From: JBJHBP01 sp050485685
GTDB taxonomy: Bacteria > Pseudomonadota > Gammaproteobacteria > Steroidobacterales > Rariloculaceae
Reading direction: 5' to 3'
Assembly (NCBI GenBank): GCA_050485685.1
Contig: JBJHBW010000002.1
Span: forward strand, 62,001-126,000
Length of the DNA: 64,000 nucleotides
Both the position numbers and the translations under genes were made by a program. Shown here in pieces: positions 44,585 to 54,600 of the stretch. Under the pieces are notes generated by a model. It saw only the letters and a list, made by a program, of their open reading frames with translations. It did no database searches and was not told the origin of the DNA. Every line of letters begins with the position of its first letter. Within the stretch, counting starts at the first letter, position 1.

Positions 44585-45388
44585 TCAGATACGAAAGCCC
44601 ACATGCAGCGCGACGATGCCGCCGCACAGATTGTAGACCTCGCACCGTTCAAACCCCGTCGCTTCCATCATGCCGCGCAGCGTCTCCTGATCCGGATGCA
44701 TGCGTATGGATTCGGCGAGATAGCGGTAGCTGTCGGCATCGCCGACCAGCAGCTGACCCAGGCGCGGCAGCACGTGGAAGGAGTAAAGATCGTAAACGGG
44801 CGCGATGGCCGGCACCTGCGGCGTCGAAAATTCCAGCACCAGCAAACGGCCGCCGGGTTTGAGCACGCGATACATGGAAGCAAGCGCCGCGCTCTTGTCC
44901 GTGACGTTGCGCAGCCCGAAGCCTATGGTCACGCAGTGGAAGGCTGCGGACGGAAACGGCAGCTGCTCCGCATCGGCCTGCACGTAGTGGATGTTGCCGG
45001 CAAAGCCGTCGTCGATGAGCCGATCGCGGCCGCGCGCCAGCATCGCCGCGTTCACATCCGATACGACGACGGTGCCGCTCTGGCCCACGCGGCGCGCAAG
45101 CCCGGCGCTGAGATCGCCGCTGCCGGCCGCCACGTCCAGCGCGCGCTGGCCCGGCTTCAGGCCCGTACGGGCCACCGTGAACGCCTTCCAGTAGCGGTGC
45201 AGCCCGAACGACATCACATCGTTCATCAGGTCGTAGCGCTCGGCCACGGAGTCGAACACGCCGCGCACGCGCGCCTTTTTCTCGCCGCGCGGCACCTGCT
45301 GGTAGCCGAAGTCGGCGTACGGGTCGCCCGGTTCCGGCGCCGGCCCCCCTCTCGGCTCCTCTGTCGGTTCCTGTCCTGACGAATTCAT
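44585..45388 (-). CDS. ubiE: UbiE C-methyltransferase
   Basis: A 267-residue SAM-dependent methyltransferase that methylates the ubiquinone (and menaquinone) ring. RVFDSVAERYDLMND type motif near residue 44, the SAM motif DVAAGSGDLS near 84, and the late NLCGGIVALHVGFR at the end. The N-terminal 25 residues are a Pro/Glu-rich extension not seen in E. coli. It is upstream of ubiJ by 16 bp and overlaps the next gene by ATGA. Confidence 0.96.
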   Translation of the reverse strand: MNSSGQEPTEEPRGGPAPEPGDPYADFGYQQVPRGEKKARVRGVFDSVAERYDLMNDVMSFGLHRYWKAFTVARTGLKPGQRALDVAAGSGDLSAGLARRVGQSGTVVVSDVNAAMLARGRDRLIDDGFAGNIHYVQADAEQLPFPSAAFHCVTIGFGLRNVTDKSAALASMYRVLKPGGRLLVLEFSTPQVPAIAPVYDLYSFHVLPRLGQLLVGDADSYRYLAESIRMHPDQETLRGMMEATGFERCEVYNLCGGIVALHVGFRI

Positions 45389-46290
45389 GCTGGCTGGCCC
45401 TGCCCGGCGTCCACTGACATGGGAACCCCCAAGTATAGGTCAGCGGCCCGCGCACGTGAGCCGAAGTACTGCTTCATCGCCCGTACCCGCGACAGATAGG
45501 CCTGCAGATCGTGGGAACCGCAGCGGCCCTGCGCCTGAAAGCCGGCCTGGGCGAAGCGCGCACCGCCGGTGGCACCACACAGATGGATGGCGGCCGCCAG
45601 ATCCTGCTTCTGCGCCAGCGTCACCGTGCGCTGCGGATGGCGCGCGACGATGCGCTCTACCTGCACGTGCAGGTAGGCCGACGTCATCTCGATCGCGTGC
45701 GACGGAATCACGCGCGTGTACAGACTGTTGAACCAGCAGGATCGCCACGCGTACCACGGCCCCTGCTCCACGACTTCGTTGCGATGGATGCAGTAGCGCC
45801 GTGCCTCGGCAAACGTGCCGTTGGTGATCTGATACATCCCCACGGAGCTGGAAGCCGGGCGATAGATCCGGAAGGGCTGAATGGTCCAGGACCAGCGCCA
45901 GTAGGTGCGCGCCACCGGGTTGCCCATGGATTCCACCTGTGCGAGCGCGGCGAGCAGCTCCGGTGAGATCACGTCCGTCGCGTGGCGGCGGAACAGCGGC
46001 TCGTAGGTGGACCAGGTCTGCGACGGCAGCTTGTTCAGCCGTCCGCTCACCGGGAAGAACAGTTCCGACGGCTTGCGTATGACCTGGTAGGTCCAGTTCA
46101 GGCTCAGCCACAATGTCAGCAGCAGCGCGGTGCCGACCGTGAGCTGCACGAACAGCGGCGTACGGCGCAGGGCTCTGAAGAAGCGCCCGACGCCGCGCGA
46201 TGCGGCGACCACATGACGCACGACGGGCAGCCGCGACCGGCGGGCGCGGTGAGCAGGCCTTGAACGGCGGCGTTTGGCTCGGCGCGGCAT
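45385..46290 (-). CDS. Lytic-transglycosylase-like inner-membrane protein
   Basis: A 301-residue protein with an Arg-rich N-terminus, one transmembrane helix near residues 47-66 and a periplasmic domain with SLT-type features: PELLAALAQVESMGNP (catalytic Glu in the ES motif), YRPASSSVGMYQITNGTF and AIHLCGATGG. These are the ES, GxxQ and late motifs of lytic transglycosylases that cut peptidoglycan. Two or more Cys could form disulphides. The start is ATG 46290, overlapping ubiE at its end. Confidence 0.83.
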   Translation of the reverse strand: MPRRAKRRRSRPAHRARRSRLPVVRHVVAASRGVGRFFRALRRTPLFVQLTVGTALLLTLWLSLNWTYQVIRKPSELFFPVSGRLNKLPSQTWSTYEPLFRRHATDVISPELLAALAQVESMGNPVARTYWRWSWTIQPFRIYRPASSSVGMYQITNGTFAEARRYCIHRNEVVEQGPWYAWRSCWFNSLYTRVIPSHAIEMTSAYLHVQVERIVARHPQRTVTLAQKQDLAAAIHLCGATGGARFAQAGFQAQGRCGSHDLQAYLSRVRAMKQYFGSRARAADLYLGVPMSVDAGQGQPA

Positions 46291-46444
46291 GGGGCGCACT
46301 GTAGCAGAAGCCCTGTGCCCGGCTGCGGCAGGTGCGCACGGGCGACCGTGGCCGCGCGTTCGACCTGCGCTTCGCGGTAAACTGGGCATCCCGCCACGGC
46401 CCGGTCCCCACGGACCGCCACTACAACCAGCAACGGTCCAACAC

Positions 46445-46762
46445 GTGTATTTCAGCTATTCCGCGCTAGTGCTGCTCGTCGTGGGCATCGTCGCTTTCGG
46501 CATCTGGCATGACAGCATGCAGGTGCGCGAGGTCGCGAACCAGATTGCGCACGATGCGTGCAAGCGTCAGTCACTGCAGTTTCTGGACGGCACCGTCGCG
46601 CTGGCAGCCACGAAGGTTCGGCTGCGCGGCGGCCTGTGCATAGAGCGCACGTATGTGTTCGATTACACCGTGGACGGCACCGGGCGACTGCGCGGCTTCC
46701 TGATCATGCGCGGCCACGTGCTGGAGCATCTGGGTCTGGATGCACGCCACTCAGCCGGCTGA
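46445..46762 (+). CDS. DUF3301 protein
   Basis: A 105-residue protein with an N-terminal hydrophobic helix (FSYSALVLLVVGIVAFG) and the DUF3301 core (REVANQIAHDACKRQSLQFL, DGTVALAATKVRL, RTYVFDYTVDG). It starts at GTG 46445. Membrane-anchored, unknown function, conserved in Gammaproteobacteria. Its last 59 bp overlap the end of the convergent MOSC gene. Confidence 0.88.
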   Translation: MYFSYSALVLLVVGIVAFGIWHDSMQVREVANQIAHDACKRQSLQFLDGTVALAATKVRLRGGLCIERTYVFDYTVDGTGRLRGFLIMRGHVLEHLGLDARHSAG

Positions 46763-47297
46763 GGACTGAGACCGTATCGTTGACCTCGATGCGCCCGCTT
46801 CGCACGACCTTCGCATTGATGCCGCGCAGGTTCAGCGCCCGGCCCTGCCCGGAGTTCACGAACTGCAGCGCGTCCGGGCCGAAACGGTCGCGAAACTTGC
46901 GGCACCCGGTGTGCGGCATGGCCGTCACCTCCAGCACCGCCTCGCCGATCGCCAGCCGCGTGCCCGGCGGCAGGTTGGCATCGCTGAGATCCAGGTCCAC
47001 ATAGAGCTGGTCACCCGCCAGCGGCCAGCGTTCACGCTCACCGGCCACCAGCGCCGCGACGCGCGCGTTCATGATATTGATCTGCATGTCCGGGTGTGCC
47101 GAACGGTCGGGCGTTATCGACGAACCGCGGACTTTCCAGTTGTCGCCGATCAGGCCCTCATTCACGTCGAGCTCGGCGGATGGCGTGACTTCGCGTGCGT
47201 CGACGTCGGGCCGGCGCACGATCAGCTTCAGGACGCCGGCATCGCGCGGTGAATCGAGCACATCGACCAGCCCGGCTTCCAGCTGCTGAATGTTCAC
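46704..47297 (-). CDS. MOSC-domain protein
   Basis: A 197-residue MOSC protein. EGLIGDNWKVRGS starts the beta-barrel, and the conserved Cys is in MPHTGCRKFRDRFG near residue 132, with RGINAKVVRSGRIEVNDTV at the end. MOSC domains handle sulphur or molybdenum cofactor chemistry; substrate is not visible. The C-terminal 20 codons overlap DUF3301 in the opposite direction. The start is ATG 47297. Confidence 0.92.
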   Translation of the reverse strand: MNIQQLEAGLVDVLDSPRDAGVLKLIVRRPDVDAREVTPSAELDVNEGLIGDNWKVRGSSITPDRSAHPDMQINIMNARVAALVAGERERWPLAGDQLYVDLDLSDANLPPGTRLAIGEAVLEVTAMPHTGCRKFRDRFGPDALQFVNSGQGRALNLRGINAKVVRSGRIEVNDTVSVLSRLSGVHPDPDAPARGRA

Positions 47298-47330
47298 TGC
47301 ATGCCCCTCTGAGAAACAACGATTCGGATG

Positions 47331-47705
47331 CTACTTCGAAACCTCTCCGGACGCCGCCGCGACGCGTTCCTGATAGCGCTGCCACTTGCGCTCGTGATCC
47401 AGCGCAAGCTCATACAGCAGCGTCCAGGTGTAGAGTCCGGTGTCATGACCGTCGTCGAACACCAGCCGCACCGCATAGCGGCCCACCGGTTCCACGCGGT
47501 CGATCAGCACCTGTTCCTTGCCAGTCACGAGTATGCCCTCGCCGGCGCCATGCCCCTTCACTTCCGCGGACGGTGAATGCACACGCAGAAACTCGGCAGA
47601 CAGATTGCGGTGCAGGCCGTCTGAAAAGGTGACCTCGAGCACACCGGAGCGCCGGTGCAGCTTGATGTCCACCGGATACGGTGTGGTACGTGTGTTTGAG
47701 GTCAT
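47331..47705 (-). CDS. DUF971 protein
   Basis: A 124-residue protein of the gamma-butyrobetaine-hydroxylase N-terminal-like family (DUF971): IKLHRRSGVLEVTFSDG, LSAEFLRVHSPSAEV and the C-terminal YAVRLVFDDGHDTGLYTWTLLYEL. In E. coli-like genomes it follows hslU, as here (15 bp). It may bind iron-sulphur clusters or zinc; role unknown. Confidence 0.92.
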   Translation of the reverse strand: MTSNTRTTPYPVDIKLHRRSGVLEVTFSDGLHRNLSAEFLRVHSPSAEVKGHGAGEGILVTGKEQVLIDRVEPVGRYAVRLVFDDGHDTGLYTWTLLYELALDHERKWQRYQERVAAASGEVSK

Positions 47706-47719
47706 GTCGTAACGCCGTC

Positions 47720-49027
<1,308 letters not shown>

Positions 49028-49058
49028 GTCATTCAAACTCTTTTCCGATGCTTCGCGT

Positions 49059-49583
49059 TCACAGCTCTTCGATGGTGATGGAGCGGTTCGTGTAGATGCA
49101 GATGTCGCCGGCGATATCCAGCGCCTTCTCGACGATGGCGCGTGCCGGCAGGTCGGTGTTCTGAAGCAGCGCCTGCGCCGCGGCCTGGGCATACGCGCCT
49201 CCGGAGCCGATCGCGATCAGATCATGCTCGGGCTCGATCACGTCGCCGTTGCCGGAGATCAGCAGCGAGTTCTCTTCATCGGCCACGCACAGCAGCGCTT
49301 CCAGACGCCTGAGCATGCGGTCGGTGCGCCAGTCCTTGGCGAGTTCTATCGCCGCGCGCGTGAGATTGTTGTGCTTCTCGAGCTTGCGCTCGAAATACTC
49401 GAACAGCGTGAACGCATCGGCCGTGCCGCCGGCGAATCCGGCCAGCACCTTGCCCGACGACAGCCGCCGCACCTTGCGGGCGTTGCCCTTCATGACCTTG
49501 TCGCCCAGCGTGACCTGACCGTCGCCGCCCATCGCGACTCGGCCGTCGCGGCGCACGCACAGTATCGTCGTTCCGTGAAACAT
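49059..49583 (-). CDS. hslV: HslV peptidase of the HslVU protease
   Basis: A 174-residue N-terminal-nucleophile peptidase. A four-residue propeptide (MFHG) precedes Thr5, which becomes the catalytic Thr1 in TTILCVRRDG, followed by GDGQVTLG, VRRLSSGKVLAGFAGGTADAFTLFE and IGSGGAYAQAAA. The start is ATG 49583; earlier codons lack the family pattern. It precedes hslU. Confidence 0.96.
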   Translation of the reverse strand: MFHGTTILCVRRDGRVAMGGDGQVTLGDKVMKGNARKVRRLSSGKVLAGFAGGTADAFTLFEYFERKLEKHNNLTRAAIELAKDWRTDRMLRRLEALLCVADEENSLLISGNGDVIEPEHDLIAIGSGGAYAQAAAQALLQNTDLPARAIVEKALDIAGDICIYTNRSITIEEL

Positions 49584-49697
49584 GTTCTGTCCTTGTCGGT
49601 GTCCTGTGCCGGCGGTGGAGAGGAACGACGCGGAACCCTCAGGCCCCTTCGGGGTTCGGTTCACGTGCAGCCTGACTCGCGCCGGAAGCGGAACGGG

Positions 49698-50597
49698 TTA
49701 GCGGTCCCGGCGGCGCGCGCGCGGGTGTGCCTTGTCGTATATGCTGGCCAGATGCTGGAAATCAAGGTGTGTATAGACCTGCGTGGTCGAGATACTCGCA
49801 TGCCCCAGCAGTTCCTGCACCGCACGCAGGTCGCCGCTGGATTCCAGCATATGGCTGGCGAAACAGTGCCGGAGCATGTGCGGATGCACGCGCAGCGGCG
49901 CGCCGGCACGCCGTGACCACTGCTCAAGCCGCAGCTGAACCGATCGCGGCGTGAGCCGCCGGCCGCGGCGCCCGACCAGCAATGCACGTTCGTCACTCGC
50001 AGCCAGCACACCGCGGCGCGCAAGCCAGGCTTCCAGCGCTTCGCGCGCCTTGCGGCCCACCGGCACCACGCGCGTTCTCTGGCCCTTGCCGAGCACACGC
50101 ACGGTGGCATCGGGCAGATCCAGATCTTCGAGATTGAGGTTCACGAGTTCTGCCAGGCGCAGGCCCGATGAATACAGCAGTTCAACAATGGCGCGATCAC
50201 GCACGGTGAGAATATCGTCGCCATCCGGACGCATCAGACTTGCGACCTGATCGGTGTCCAGCGTCGCCGGCAGCCGGCGCGGCGCCTTAGGCGCCTGCAC
50301 GTGGACGGCCGCATTGGAAGACACTTCGCCCTGCTCCTGCAGATAGCTCAGGAAGCCGCGCACTGCCGACAATCGGCGCGCGATGCTGCGGGCGCCAAGT
50401 CCGCGGCGATGGCATTCGGCCGCGAAGCGACGTACCGTGTAGCTGTCCACATCCGTCGCCTGCGCGAGGCCTTCGCGCTCGCAGAATTCGAACAGCGCCG
50501 TCAGATCACGCCGGTAGGCACTGACGGTGTGCGTGGACAGTCTGCGTTCGGTGGCCAGCCGGCGCAGGAAAGGCTCGAGGTGTTCAGGCAGCTGCAT
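49698..50597 (-). CDS. xerC: Tyrosine recombinase XerC
   Basis: A 299-residue tyrosine recombinase that, with XerD, resolves chromosome dimers at dif. The SAM-like N-domain (LRRLATERRLSTHTVSAYRRDL) is followed by catalytic residues: Arg in YSSGLRLAELVNL, Lys near GKGQRTRVV, HMLRHCFASHM (His-x-x-Arg), His in LGHASISTTQVYTH and Tyr in TQVYTH. The order next to dapF and DUF484 identifies it as the housekeeping recombinase, not a phage integrase. The start is ATG 50597, 14 bp inside DUF484; a GTG at 50612 is an alternative. Confidence 0.96.
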   Translation of the reverse strand: MQLPEHLEPFLRRLATERRLSTHTVSAYRRDLTALFEFCEREGLAQATDVDSYTVRRFAAECHRRGLGARSIARRLSAVRGFLSYLQEQGEVSSNAAVHVQAPKAPRRLPATLDTDQVASLMRPDGDDILTVRDRAIVELLYSSGLRLAELVNLNLEDLDLPDATVRVLGKGQRTRVVPVGRKAREALEAWLARRGVLAASDERALLVGRRGRRLTPRSVQLRLEQWSRRAGAPLRVHPHMLRHCFASHMLESSGDLRAVQELLGHASISTTQVYTHLDFQHLASIYDKAHPRARRRDR

Positions 50598-51306
50598 CGC
50601 CGACGCGCGCACCGGTCAGCGCCGCGGTGATCAGCTCGCCCAGGCGGGTCAGAAAATCCAGACGCTGTCCGGGGTGGAAGTGATCGACGTCGTGACTGCC
50701 GATGGCCAGAAAGCCGAGCTCGGCGCGCTCGCCAAGCGGAATCATCGCCGCCGACTGGATTGAATCGGCTTCATGCTCGAACAGCACTTCGCGCTGGCGT
50801 TCACGGATCAGCCCGCAACGCGGCCTGGCGGCACGCAGGAAGCTCGCGAACGGCTTGGCCGCTTCAGCATCGCGATCGATGATGCGCACGAAGCTGCGCG
50901 CGGGTGCGTCTACTCCCTGATCGGAAAACAGCAGCAGCACCGCGCGTTCGGCGGCGAAATCCTCGCGCAGGCTGGTCTCCATGACGTCAATGCGTTCAGC
51001 CAGCGAGCTCGTGGTCATCAGGCGTATGGCCAGGCGATGACTCTTCTCGACCAGCTGATCGTTCATTTTCGCGACCGCGATCAGATCCTTGAGCTGACGT
51101 TCCAGCTGCGAGGCGCGCTGCCGGAGCACGCTGACCTGTCGCTCCACCAGCGACACGGTCGCGCCTGTGGTGCGGTGCGGCAGTTTCAGCGCCAGCAGCA
51201 GCGTCGGGTGGCGCTCGAAAAAATCCGGGTGACTGCGCAGATAGCTCGCGAGCTGTTCCTCGCTGATCTCTTCGGTGACGATCGCTTCGCTTTTCGGTTG
51301 GCTCAT
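50584..51306 (-). CDS. DUF484 protein
   Basis: A 240-residue DUF484 protein with a GAF-like fold: QLASYLRSHPDFFERHPTLLLAL at the start, a coiled coil at SLVERQVSVLRQRASQLERQL, and AAMIPLGERAELGFLAIGS near the end. It is conserved between dapF and xerC in Gammaproteobacteria; function unknown. The ATG 51306 overlaps the dapF stop by ATGA. Confidence 0.93.
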   Translation of the reverse strand: MSQPKSEAIVTEEISEEQLASYLRSHPDFFERHPTLLLALKLPHRTTGATVSLVERQVSVLRQRASQLERQLKDLIAVAKMNDQLVEKSHRLAIRLMTTSSLAERIDVMETSLREDFAAERAVLLLFSDQGVDAPARSFVRIIDRDAEAAKPFASFLRAARPRCGLIRERQREVLFEHEADSIQSAAMIPLGERAELGFLAIGSHDVDHFHPGQRLDFLTRLGELITAALTGARVGDAAA

Positions 51307-52229
51307 AGCTCGATCTGTCCCTCGTATACCGTCTCGGCCGGTCCGGTCTGCCACAGTTCGGCGCCCGGACCCGGCCATCTGACCGTCAGAACGCCGCCTG
51401 GCAGTTCCACATCGACCTGTTCATCCAGTTCGCCGCGCAGGCGTCCGATCGCTACCGCGGCGGCGGCGCCCGTGCCGCAGGCCGGCGTCTCACCGACACC
51501 GCGCTCGAAAACCCGCAGTCGGATGCGGTCACGACTGCAGATCTGCATGAAGCCGACATTCACGCTGCGCGGAAAATCGGCGTGTGCAGCTAGCGCCGGC
51601 CCCAGTATACCGACCGGCGCCGCATCTACCGAATCGACAACGATGACCGCATGCGGATTGCCCATGGATACGGCACCGAACTCCACCTCCGCAGCCGTCG
51701 GGTGCGCTGCGGGATCCGGCGGTGCGCCTGCGTCGCTTTCGCCGCGCCAGGCCGATGACTCGTTGCCTTTCGCCGAGCGTCCGCCGCTGTTGGCGAGCGC
51801 GACCGTGCGCCGATAGCTTTGCGCCGCCCGCTCAGCGCTGAAAGGCAACGCCGTCGGCGCGAAATCCGGTTCGCCTAGACTCACGCTGACGCGGCCTTCA
51901 TGATCCACGCGCGCACTGACCGGTCCGCCGCCGCTTTGCAGGCGCAGCTCGGGTGCCCCACGCCGGTCCGCGACGAACCGCGCAATGCAGCGCGCACCGT
52001 TGCCGCACTGTTCGACTTCCCCGCCATCGGCGTTGAAGACGCGGTATACGGCGTCAGCGCCGACCGGCGCGGCGGACTCCAGCAGCAGCAGCTGATCGAA
52101 TCCTATGCCGCGGCGACGGTCGGCCAGGCGGCGGATCTGGTCCGGCGTGGGCCCGGGCGCATCGGCCGGCCACTGGAGCACGACGAAGTCGTTGCCCAGA
52201 CCCTGCATCTTGGTGAAATTCAATCGCAT
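51303..52229 (-). CDS. dapF: Diaminopimelate epimerase
   Basis: A 308-residue enzyme that converts LL- to meso-diaminopimelate for lysine and peptidoglycan. The catalytic Cys pair lies in EQCGNGARCIARF and TPACGTGAAAAVAIG. The start is ATG 52229 (MRLNFTKMQGLGNDF). The family is usually about 275 residues; here an extra stretch of about 40 residues, rich in Ser, Gly and Pro, lies near residues 130-172 between the two halves. Confidence 0.95.
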   Translation of the reverse strand: MRLNFTKMQGLGNDFVVLQWPADAPGPTPDQIRRLADRRRGIGFDQLLLLESAAPVGADAVYRVFNADGGEVEQCGNGARCIARFVADRRGAPELRLQSGGGPVSARVDHEGRVSVSLGEPDFAPTALPFSAERAAQSYRRTVALANSGGRSAKGNESSAWRGESDAGAPPDPAAHPTAAEVEFGAVSMGNPHAVIVVDSVDAAPVGILGPALAAHADFPRSVNVGFMQICSRDRIRLRVFERGVGETPACGTGAAAAVAIGRLRGELDEQVDVELPGGVLTVRWPGPGAELWQTGPAETVYEGQIEL

Positions 52230-52314
52230 CGAATCGATCGCCCGGACTGGCATTGCGGCCGCGCCCGCGTTAGCGTGCCCGCAACCTGTGGAATGGTGAC
52301 TGACGGAATTATAA

Positions 52315-53823
52315 ATGGAATCACTGTGGCTGAAGTCCCAGCGAGTGTACTCGGATCTGCGCGAGTTTCTCGCCCACCTGGAACAGCAGGGCGACCTGCT
52401 GCGGATCGACACCCCCGTCAGCCCGAAGCTTGAGCTGACGGAACTGTCGCGGCGCGCACTGGCCGAGGACGGGCCGGCACTGTGGCTGAGCAACGTCGGC
52501 GGCACCGGAGTGCCGGTGCTCAGCAATCTGTTCGGCAGCGCGCGGCGCGTGGCCGCGGCGCTGGGCGCCGATGACACGTCGGTGTTCGCCGAGCTCGGCC
52601 AGCTGCTGGCCTCGCTGAAGGCGCCGGAGCCGCCGCGCGGCGTCGCCGAAGCCTGGCGCAAGCTGCCGCTGCTGAAGGAGATCCTGAAAATGGCGCCGCG
52701 CACGCTGCGCTCGGCGCCGGTGCAGGAAGTGATCCTGGAAGGCAGCGACGTGGATCTGTCGAAATGGCCGATCCAGACCTGCTGGCCGGAGGATGCCGGC
52801 CCGCTGATCACCTGGGGCATGACCACGACGCGCGGGCCGGAGCAGCCGCGGCAGAATCTCGGCGTCTACCGCCAGCAGGTCATCGACCGCAACAAGGTGA
52901 TCATGCGCTGGCTGGCCCATCGCGGCGGCGCGACCGACTACCGCGCCTGGTGCCAGCGTCATCCCGGCGAGCGTTTCCCGCTGGCCGTGAGCCTGGGCGC
53001 CGATCCCGGCACGATACTGGCGGCCGTCACGCCGGTGCCGGATACGCTGTCCGAGTATTCATTCGCCGGCCTGCTGCGCGGCAAGCGCACGGAGCTGGTG
53101 AAGGCGCGCGGCTCCGACCTGCTGGTGCCGGCGAACGCCGAGATCACGCTGGAGGGCTACATAGAACCGGGCGAAACCGCGCCGGAAGGACCTTTCGGCG
53201 ACCACACCGGCTATTACAACGAGGTGGAGACGTTTCCGGTCATGACCGTGGAGCGCATCACGCACCGCCGCGATCCGGTCTATCACACCACGTACACGGG
53301 CCGCCCGCCGGATGAGCCGGCGGTGCTGGGCCTGGCGCTGAACGACGTGTTCGTGCCCATCCTGCGCACGCAGTTCCCGGAAATCGTCGACTTCTACCTG
53401 CCCAGCGAGGCGTGTTCCTACCGCGTCGCCGTGATCAGCATACGCAAGCAGTATCCCGGGCACGCCAAGCGCATCATGTTCGGCATCTGGTCGTTCCTGC
53501 GCCAGTTCATGTACACGAAGTGGGTCATCGTCGTCGACGATGACATCGATGCGCGCTCATGGCAGGACGTGATCTGGGCGATCTCCACGCGCACCGACCC
53601 CGCGCGTGACTGCGTGATGGTGGAATCCACGCCCATCGATTACCTGGACTTCGCATCGCCGGTGGCAGGCCTGGGCTCGAAGCTGGGCATGGATGCGACG
53701 TCCAAGTGGCCCGGTGAAACCACGCGCGAATGGGGCCGCCCGATCAGCATGACGGCGGACGTGGAACAGCGCATGGGCGCGCTCTGGAACGAACTGGTCG
53801 CGACGCGCCGGAACGATGCATGA
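52315..53823 (+). CDS. ubiD: UbiD decarboxylase
   Basis: A 502-residue 3-octaprenyl-4-hydroxybenzoate decarboxylase for ubiquinone, which uses the prenylated flavin made by UbiX. YSDLREFLAHLEQQGDLLRI begins the family, then PVLSNLFGSARRVA, NLGVYRQQVIDRNKVIMRW, the GPFGDHTGYY and DPVYHTTYTGRPPDEPAVLG blocks. The first ATG is at 52315; similarity starts at the codon GTG 52345, which may be the true start. It is divergent from dapF. Confidence 0.94.
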   Translation: MESLWLKSQRVYSDLREFLAHLEQQGDLLRIDTPVSPKLELTELSRRALAEDGPALWLSNVGGTGVPVLSNLFGSARRVAAALGADDTSVFAELGQLLASLKAPEPPRGVAEAWRKLPLLKEILKMAPRTLRSAPVQEVILEGSDVDLSKWPIQTCWPEDAGPLITWGMTTTRGPEQPRQNLGVYRQQVIDRNKVIMRWLAHRGGATDYRAWCQRHPGERFPLAVSLGADPGTILAAVTPVPDTLSEYSFAGLLRGKRTELVKARGSDLLVPANAEITLEGYIEPGETAPEGPFGDHTGYYNEVETFPVMTVERITHRRDPVYHTTYTGRPPDEPAVLGLALNDVFVPILRTQFPEIVDFYLPSEACSYRVAVISIRKQYPGHAKRIMFGIWSFLRQFMYTKWVIVVDDDIDARSWQDVIWAISTRTDPARDCVMVESTPIDYLDFASPVAGLGSKLGMDATSKWPGETTREWGRPISMTADVEQRMGALWNELVATRRNDA

Positions 53824-53952
53824 GCTGCCGTAAGCTGTCAGTTGCCAGCCATTGGACATTTGTCATAAGGCTGGCTACCTTAGCGCCAGAGCCTGACGCG
53901 AGACATAGCGTCTGAACAATAACAAACGCGAACCAACGCTCCGGGAGTGGCT

Positions 53953-54594
53953 ATGCGACACATTCTCGTCACCAACGCAAAGGGCGGCTGCGGCAAGAGC
54001 ACGCTGGCCACGAATCTGGCAGCCTACCTGGCATCCGAGGGCTTCGAGACCGCGCTCGCGGATTTCGACCCGCAGGGATCATCCATGGACTGGCTGGCAC
54101 AACGACCTGACGACTACGCGAAGATCACCGGCGTCGCCGGTTTCGACGATGGACTACGCCATGTGCCGCGGTCGGCGGAGTTTCTCGTCATAGACGCACC
54201 GGCCCGCTCGCACGGCAAGGAACTGAACGAACTGGTGAAGCGTGCCGAAACCATCCTCGTGCCGGTGCTGCCATCCCCGATCGACATGAACGCAGCCAAC
54301 CGCTTCGTCGACGAGCTGCTGCATATCCAGAAGGTGGCGGACAAGAAGGCCAAGGTGGCCGTGGTCGCCAATCGCGTGAAGGAAAATACGCTGATCTTCG
54401 ATGAGCTGGATGAGTATCTGTCCAAGCTCAAGGTGCCGTATATCGCCACGCTGCGCGAGGCGCAGAACTACATACGCGCATACCAGCGCGGCCTTGGCAT
54501 ACACGAGCTGCCGCCGTATCTGGCCTGGCCCGACTGGGAGCAGTGGGATCCGATCCTGGAGTGGCTGGACTCCAAGCGCTCGATGCCGAGCTGA
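53953..54594 (+). CDS. ParA-family ATPase, orphan
   Basis: A 213-residue deviant Walker ATPase. KGGCGKST at residues 9-16 is the deviant P-loop, DFDPQGSSMDW the switch and FLVIDAPARS the second motif. No ParB gene or parS-like site is close, so it is an orphan, perhaps for positioning a cellular structure. The start is ATG 53953, behind GGGAG at 53942-53946. It is convergent with hemY with only six bases between stops. Confidence 0.92.
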   Translation: MRHILVTNAKGGCGKSTLATNLAAYLASEGFETALADFDPQGSSMDWLAQRPDDYAKITGVAGFDDGLRHVPRSAEFLVIDAPARSHGKELNELVKRAETILVPVLPSPIDMNAANRFVDELLHIQKVADKKAKVAVVANRVKENTLIFDELDEYLSKLKVPYIATLREAQNYIRAYQRGLGIHELPPYLAWPDWEQWDPILEWLDSKRSMPS

Positions 54595-54600
54595 GCAGCG

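Noticed and set aside
43208..45379. Rightward 723-codon open frame opposite ubiE-ubiJ-ubiB
   Set aside because: Three conserved genes run on the other strand with full motifs; this frame has a low-complexity His/Gln/Arg-rich translation, typical of an antisense shadow.
49698..50597. Tyrosine recombinase as a possible phage/island integrase
   Set aside because: Its place between dapF-DUF484 and hslVU is the conserved xerC locus, far from the island.
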